Part shown: one piece after another, positions 61,415 through 64,000 of the stretch
Numbering within the stretch: the stretch's first letter is position 1
How the letters are laid out: every line of letters starts with the position of its first letter
From: Eubacteriales bacterium
GTDB taxonomy: Bacteria > Bacillota > Clostridia > Oscillospirales > CAG-382
Reading direction: 5' to 3'
Length of the DNA stretch: 64,000 nt
Assembly (NCBI GenBank): GCA_028705495.1
Contig: JAQWDK010000009.1
Span: forward strand, 1-64,000
The notes under the pieces: generated by a model
The model's input: the letters and a program-made list of their open reading frames with translations, nothing else
Told to the model about the DNA's origin: nothing
The model's database searches: none
Translations under genes and position numbers: made by a program

Positions 61415-64000
61415 CTAAGAACGCTTTTTACGATAACGGCTCAAAACTACTGCCATTGTTATTCCGAGAGCAGCAATAGTGCTAAGGATTGAGCCATATA
61501 GCATCAGTTCGCCGACATTTTCCGTAATTGTAGATTCATTTGCGGATTCGTTCGATACGGTGGCGAGAGTGATGTTGTAAACCCTCACGCTTCCGTTCTC
61601 AGCGGTGCAAGTTATGATGTAGTGTTTTGAAGATGCAAGACGATATTCGGCTACTGCCTTTCCGTCAACGGTTTCAAGCTCAAAAGACACAGAATAGATG
61701 CCTGCGGGTAAGTAAAGAACATAGTTGCTAACCTCAGAATCGAAAATCGGAGAAAGCTCACCGTCTGATGGTATGATGTTTTTAAGCCTGTTTTCACCGT
61801 TGTTTACGATTATCGGGTCCTCTCCGCGACTCACATTAACGATGTATTCAGTAATAGAACCGTCCTCGGCGATTACCGTAATCTTAACAGGAGTCGTTTC
61901 TCCAGCTACAAGAGTTACTGGGATTAACTCAACGCTCGCTCTCTCATGCTCAGCTGCAGCAGTGATAGTTATTTCAGAAACCTCGAATGGTACGCTTAAA
62001 TCGTATTCGGTTTTATCTGGGCCGAATGAAATTAAATTCTCAAAACCGTCAACAGTCAGGCTTTTTAGCCTACTATCGGAGGAAAGAGCCTGCAATACTT
62101 GGAATTCAAATGGTTCGACATTTAGAGAACCCAAGTCTGAGTTGAGAAACAGCGGTGTAATCGTCAAGGTTTCACCGACGAGCGTATTTTCCATTACATT
62201 AAAGGTTATTATCATTGCAGAGGGTTCGGAAAGTTCGTCTTCGATGGAGTCTTTATACATATTGAAGTAAACCGTATCTTCGTGAACGGAATAATTAGCT
62301 TGCCATCCGGGCTTGAAAGCGCTGATGGATATTAACTCAAGTTTTGAGGAATCGAACTTGAAAGCTCCGTTAGCTCCAACCCAACCTACGCTGTCAGATG
62401 ACAGTTTTATTTTTAGAGATGAACCTTGGTGAGCTGTAGTTACGGATGTGATAATTGAATTACCTTCTTTGATATAATTAGTCTTCAAATCAAAATTAGA
62501 TAGCAGTGCATTCGCCAAAAGATGGGATTCAAGCATTATAACATCCGTCAAGTCGATTTTACCGTTCTTGTCGATGTCCGCTGCGGCATGCACGATAACT
62601 CCCGGCTGTGTAGCAGACAGCACCAATTCCCTCAGCAGCAGAAAATCACCTGCTGAAAGGATGCCGTCACCGTCAAGGTCGCCGCGAACCGAAATATATG
62701 CGCTTGCCACTTCCTTGCCGTTGATGTTACGAACGGAGAGTCTACCGCCCGTTGCCAGCAGATGGTTACCGGCGATTTCTTTGTCACCGGACACTACTGC
62801 AGCACTGCCGTTTCCTTTAACAACAGCCGCGAGCAGAGCTGAAACAGTTGTACCGGGTCTGTCGATTATAATAACTCCGTTTGCGTTTTTGTAGAAGATG
62901 TCATTAACGAAACTGATCTCGTTAGATCTTACATTGACAGAAACGACTGATGTGAATTTACCGTCCATAACCGATGCGGTTATTTTTGCCGTGCCTTCGT
63001 TTATACCCGTGAGCTTACCGCCCGCTGTTACCGAAACAATGGAAGGGTCGCTGCTTGTGTAGAGGACAGGCACCCTTGAAACGCCCAGGGGATAGAAGAC
63101 CACCGACAGGGTTCGGCTTTCGTTGATGTTCAGATACAAATCTCCACCGCTGATTTCAATACCGGATAGGACGGGAATCACTGTAATCTGTTTGCTAATC
63201 GTTACACCAAGGGGCATAACGATGGTTATTAGATGCGTTCCACCGTCAGAAATTTTCGCCCCACTATTTATTTTATAACCGTTGAGATAACCGTAACCAA
63301 AATCGAAGCGTATAGTAACTGCTCCAGTGTAGATGTCTTTTCCGGTCAGGTTTCCTTCAAGCTTGATTTCGGGTTCTTTGCCAAGAGGAGTGTTAGAAGG
63401 ATTTTGTATTAGCGTAAAACCCGCACCTTTTTCAAAGCTAAATACTTCGTTTCTCTTTGTGAGAAGAGGGACGTTGTTCTCGAATAGATTAGTGGTGGCA
63501 GTGATTGTTTTTGTATTATGATCAAAAACACCTTTGTCGATAAGGACGGTGGTTTTGTTTGATGTTTTAAGCCTACCGGGCATAGCATAAAGCAACGCCA
63601 TATCCGAACAGTCGTAAACGAGGTTTTCGGAATAAATATATTTACCGTCGCAGTAAATGACTGACGAGGACACAATGAACGGATAAGTATGCGTTCTCTT
63701 CAATGTGCTCAAAAGGTAGACCGAGATTGTGTCATTCACTCCGGTAAAGCTTACATAAAGAAGCGATTTTTCTTTGTTTAAGGTGAAAGTAACCGCATTT
63801 TCCGCGAGTGGCAAAGTTTTTGTAGTTGCGGTGACAGAATTGAAAGCGTATATGATGGAACCGGAAAGGATGTAGAGAACACCTTCATACGCTTCAGTAT
63901 GACGAGCGTTTACAACCTGGGAAAGGGTTGAGGTAACTCTCGACATATTAGATGTGTTAAGGATATAAACAGTTCTCGAAGCGTCGAAGGTAACATAAAC
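61415..64000 (-). CDS. Large surface protein with Big_2, dockerin, cohesin-like and cadherin-like domains (5'-truncated by window end)
   Basis: The frame is open to the window edge; the Met at 63946 is internal (VYVTFDASRTVYILNTSN precedes it), so this is the C-terminal 861 residues of a larger secreted protein. Order: repeated propeller-like strands (VYVTFDASRTVYILN, EAYEGVLYILSGSIIYAF), a Big_2-like Ig domain near 250-360 (SGGDLYLNINESRTLSVVFYPLG, SSDPSIVSVTAGGKLTGINEGTAKITASV), a dockerin-like pair of calcium loops near 430-490 (DLDGDGILSAGD and DIDKNGKIDLTD), a cohesin-like beta domain near 510-640, two cadherin-like/Ig-like sandwich domains (SLTVDGFENLISFGPDKTEYDLSVPFE and KNIIPSDGELSPIFDSEVSNYVLYLP), then a membrane helix and RYRKKRS tail. 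Role: cell-surface adhesion or enzyme assembly, not certain. Confidence 0.75.
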   Translation of the reverse strand, partial: VYVTFDASRTVYILNTSNMSRVTSTLSQVVNARHTEAYEGVLYILSGSIIYAFNSVTATTKTLPLAENAVTFTLNKEKSLLYVSFTGVNDTISVYLLSTLKRTHTYPFIVSSSVIYCDGKYIYSENLVYDCSDMALLYAMPGRLKTSNKTTVLIDKGVFDHNTKTITATTNLFENNVPLLTKRNEVFSFEKGAGFTLIQNPSNTPLGKEPEIKLEGNLTGKDIYTGAVTIRFDFGYGYLNGYKINSGAKISDGGTHLITIVMPLGVTISKQITVIPVLSGIEISGGDLYLNINESRTLSVVFYPLGVSRVPVLYTSSDPSIVSVTAGGKLTGINEGTAKITASVMDGKFTSVVSVNVRSNEISFVNDIFYKNANGVIIIDRPGTTVSALLAAVVKGNGSAAVVSGDKEIAGNHLLATGGRLSVRNINGKEVASAYISVRGDLDGDGILSAGDFLLLRELVLSATQPGVIVHAAADIDKNGKIDLTDVIMLESHLLANALLSNFDLKTNYIKEGNSIITSVTTAHQGSSLKIKLSSDSVGWVGANGAFKFDSSKLELISISAFKPGWQANYSVHEDTVYFNMYKDSIEDELSEPSAMIITFNVMENTLVGETLTITPLFLNSDLGSLNVEPFEFQVLQALSSDSRLKSLTVDGFENLISFGPDKTEYDLSVPFEVSEITITAAAEHERASVELIPVTLVAGETTPVKITVIAEDGSITEYIVNVSRGEDPIIVNNGENRLKNIIPSDGELSPIFDSEVSNYVLYLPAGIYSVSFELETVDGKAVAEYRLASSKHYIITCTAENGSVRVYNITLATVSNESANESTITENVGELMLYGSILSTIAALGITMAVVLSRYRKKRS

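Overview
The window looks like chromosome of an anaerobic, Gram-positive Clostridia-type bacterium (Oscillospirales or a related gut lineage is my inference). The signs are a pyruvate:ferredoxin oxidoreductase, a DUF1540 protein, the DUF5696/YIP1/ABC-permease locus, sigma-A-type TTGACA-N16-18-TATAAT promoters, AGGAGG-type ribosome binding sites, and many lipoproteins and surface proteins with Ser/Glu-rich linkers. No phage, transposase, CRISPR array or rRNA was seen.

Layout. 1-2.3 kb: a class I aminotransferase, ispE and tRNA-Leu(GAG). 2.3-4.7 kb: an AT-rich insert-like stretch with an endonuclease-like protein and a zinc-dependent phospholipase C-like protein. 4.8-6.5 kb: a nine-gene minus-strand tRNA operon (Val-Gly-Asp-Phe-Gly-Asp-Phe-Cys-Thr) that contains a tandem duplication and many perfect hairpins with compensatory differences. 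6.6-8.8 kb: a CBM9-like protein, a small PQ-loop-like membrane protein and a lipoprotein. 8.9-12.8 kb: an AT-rich operon for a lipoprotein, a membrane-fusion-like protein, an ABC ATPase and an FtsX-type permease.

12.8-24.4 kb: one long minus-strand branched-chain amino acid operon, ilvB-ilvN-ilvC-ilvD-leuA-cimA-leuC-leuD-leuB. It has a consensus promoter and, between promoter and ilvB, a 39-codon leader peptide packed with Ile/Val/Leu codons, followed by a 12-bp rho-independent hairpin and a possible antiterminator pairing. This has the form of ribosome-mediated attenuation, whereas Firmicutes ilv-leu operons are best known for T-box control. It is the most interesting regulatory system in the window. 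The operon has no ilvA; cimA suggests isoleucine is made from pyruvate via citramalate.

24.5-35 kb: a discoidin-like lipoprotein, a membrane NDP-sugar 4,6-dehydratase, a GH78 rhamnosidase, a trans-sulfuration PLP enzyme, a metallophosphoesterase, DUF1540, and rnhB-yraN-thrC. 35-39.8 kb: nifJ and a VanY-like protein that has lost its metal-binding residues. 40.3-52.4 kb: a seven-gene sugar-uptake locus with two permease pairs, one very large solute-binding protein fused to two beta-sandwich domains, an NHL/TPR/YIP1 membrane protein and a DUF5696 protein, but no ATPase.

52.5-59.3 kb (minus): an ECF sigma factor overlapping a membrane-anchored beta-propeller protein, an HtrA protease, and a PhoB/PhoR-type two-component system. 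59.6-64 kb: two paralogous surface proteins with matching promoters and a PxTGD C-terminal anchor, then the C-terminal part of a large surface protein with Big_2-like, dockerin, cohesin-like and cadherin-like domains that runs off the window.
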